This document shows, piece after piece, positions 6,760 through 7,732 of a DNA stretch of 7,732 bases (positions are counted from its first letter, which is position 1; each line of letters starts with the position of its first letter). Origin of the DNA: an uncultured Solimonas sp. (GTDB taxonomy: Bacteria > Pseudomonadota > Gammaproteobacteria > Nevskiales > Nevskiaceae). The notes beneath the pieces are model-generated. The model saw only the letters and a program-made list of their open reading frames with translations. It had not been told where the DNA came from and did no database searches. The translations under genes were made by a program, and so were the position numbers. The DNA lies in assembly GCA_946478985.1 (NCBI GenBank), contig CAMLDZ010000138.1, positions 1 through 7,732 on the forward strand. Direction: 5' to 3'.

Positions 6760-6990
6760 TCAGGACGACAGGCGCCGCGGCCGCGGCGATTCCAGCCAGG
6801 ACAGGAAGTCCTGCGAGTCGACCACGATCGCAGTCGGAGCGCCGTCCGCGTCGCGGCCGATGCAGATGAACTGTGCCTCGCTGCTCTGCTGCATCAACGC
6901 GAGCAGCGCCAGTTCCGGGGTCGTGCGCGCCAGTGCGGCGATGCTCTCTTCCTGCGAGGCGAATCCGGGAATCAGCAGGTCTTCGATCAT
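6760..6990 (-). CDS. Small uncharacterised protein downstream of the MarR-like gene
   Basis: I do not recognise this protein. I prefer the ATG at 6990 (76 residues), because GAGGA at 7001-6997 lies six bases before it. The other ATG, at 6996, has zero spacing to that GAGGA but would overlap the MarR stop as ATGA and add two residues. The protein is acidic over most of its length (MIEDLLIPGF start, helical Ala/Leu-rich 12-35), then has a beta-like stretch (QFICIGRDADGAPTAIVVDS) and ends in a basic PRPRR. It has no signal peptide or membrane helix, so it should be cytoplasmic. Immediate coupling to the MarR-like regulator suggests a shared function, such as a partner or modulator. Its stop lies only 12 bp from the stop of the convergent MgtC-like gene. 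Confidence 0.65.
   Translation of the reverse strand: MIEDLLIPGFASQEESIAALARTTPELALLALMQQSSEAQFICIGRDADGAPTAIVVDSQDFLSWLESPRPRRLSS
6773..6788. repeat. Perfect 16-bp GC-only palindrome at the convergent gene junction
   Basis: CGCCGCGGCCGCGGCG is a perfect palindrome inside the last codons of the small minus-strand gene, 26 bp past the stop of the MgtC-like gene. It could form a very stable short hairpin in transcripts from either direction, and there is no other terminator candidate in the 12-bp gap. It lacks a T-run, and its Arg-Pro-Arg-Arg codons partly explain the composition. Confidence 0.35.
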
Positions 6991-6992
6991 GG

Positions 6993-7673
6993 TCATTCCT
7001 CGCGTGCGACGCGCTGCAGGCGTCGTGGGCTGAGCCGCGCGGTGCGGGGCGCGCGCGGGTCGTTGCGGCGACGGCGCGGCGCGTGATGCAAGCGGCTGTC
7101 GCCTACGGCGGTGCTGACGCCAGGCCGCCGTGTCGGTGCTGCGGCGGCCGCCGGCCCGGCGGTCGCCGCGCGGCTGAACACCTCGCGAAAGAAATTCAGG
7201 CCGGTCTCCAGCGCCATGTCGGGCACGTGGGCGAACAGCTGTTCCAGGTATGCGCAGCCGTCGCGCTTCATGGCGTCGACCACAGACATGCCCTTGGACG
7301 TCAGCGACAGGACCTTCTCGCGGCCGGAATGCGAGCTTTCCTTTTGCTCGATCAGCTTCAAAGGCTCGCGAGCGAGCTCGCGCAGGATCTTCGAGACCGC
7401 GGACGTGCCCACTTGCTGCTGCTCGTGCATCAGGCCGCTCAGGTCCTTCTGCGAGATGTGGCCCTGCGCATCAGCCTCGGCGTCGATCAGCAGCAGCGCA
7501 GCGCCTTGTGAGCGGGTCAGCCGTCTGCCGCACATCGTGGCTTCCAGCGCCATGCCGATCTGATAGTGGATCGGGAAGAACAGCTCGATGAAGCCCTCGC
7601 TGTAGGCGGCCAGCGGCACGTCCGGACGATCACCGCCCGGTGCCGGGCCGGCTGCGCGCGCTGCTGACTGCAT
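6993..7673 (-). CDS. MarR-like winged-helix transcriptional regulator with Arg-rich C-terminal tail
   Basis: I take the ATG at 7673 as start (226 residues), because GAGGA at 7683-7679 sits five bases before it. The ATG at 7685 (230 residues) has no clear ribosome site. After a flexible Ala/Gly/Pro-rich leader comes a helical dimerisation part (YSEGFIELFFPIHYQIGMAL, about 24-43), then a winged helix (about 72-126). The recognition-helix region is QQVGTSAVSKILREL and the wing is KESSHSGREKVLSLTSKG, both typical of MarR proteins that bind palindromic operators as dimers. A helical segment around LEQLFAHVP to FFREVF closes the dimer domain. The last 55 or so residues, from AATAGPAAAAAP on, are Ala/Pro then strongly Arg-rich, which is unusual for the family; the codons keep GC-rich third positions, so I see no sign of a frameshift. 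The ligand and targets are unknown. The promoter lies mostly beyond the window. Confidence 0.85.
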   Translation of the reverse strand: MQSAARAAGPAPGGDRPDVPLAAYSEGFIELFFPIHYQIGMALEATMCGRRLTRSQGAALLLIDAEADAQGHISQKDLSGLMHEQQQVGTSAVSKILRELAREPLKLIEQKESSHSGREKVLSLTSKGMSVVDAMKRDGCAYLEQLFAHVPDMALETGLNFFREVFSRAATAGPAAAAAPTRRPGVSTAVGDSRLHHAPRRRRNDPRAPRTARLSPRRLQRVAREE

Positions 7674-7732
7674 GGCGTTCCTCATGCTGGTGGGCCGGCA
7701 TTACGCGATCCCCCCTGCGCATCCGCCGATGA

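Noticed and set aside
1..7732. CRISPR arrays, tRNA or rRNA genes, insertion sequences
   Set aside because: I saw no regularly spaced repeats, no tRNA-like cloverleaf segments, no transposase motifs and no terminal inverted repeats with target duplications by eye.

Overview
The window is about two-thirds GC and densely packed with short intergenic gaps. GTG and TTG starts, a signal-peptide-led outer-membrane beta-barrel and an NtrC-type regulator together point to a high-GC Gram-negative proteobacterium, probably gamma- or betaproteobacterial. That placement is inference; no ribosomal or other marker gene is present.

Layout. On the minus strand at the left edge lies a secreted PAP2-family acid phosphatase (1-536, C-terminus cut by the window edge). 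Upstream of it is a 201-bp gap holding a candidate sigma-54 promoter and an inverted repeat. Next, also on the minus strand, come a short PstS-like periplasmic phosphate-binding-type protein (738-1223) and an outer-membrane porin-like barrel (1223-2302); these two overlap by one base and form an operon. A 101-bp divergent promoter region (2303-2403) separates them from a plus-strand operon. That operon encodes a membrane histidine kinase with a Cache-like sensor (2404-4152), an NtrC-family sigma-54 activator (4149-5522) and an MgtC/SapB-DUF4010 membrane protein (5512-6747), with overlaps of 4 and 11 nt. A convergent minus-strand pair closes the window: a MarR-like regulator with an Arg-rich tail (6993-7673) and, just downstream of it, a small protein I do not recognise (6760-6990).

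How the parts may work together (inference). The barrel would let anions into the periplasm, the PstS-like protein would bind a phosphate-like ligand there, and the kinase/regulator pair would sense an envelope signal and activate sigma-54 promoters. The best sigma-54 promoter I can see lies in front of the PAP2 phosphatase, not in the divergent region. This suggests one local regulon combining phosphatase, porin, binding protein, two-component system and MgtC-like protein. No PstCAB-type permease or ATPase is in view, so the binding protein may serve sensing rather than transport. The MarR pair looks unrelated to this module.
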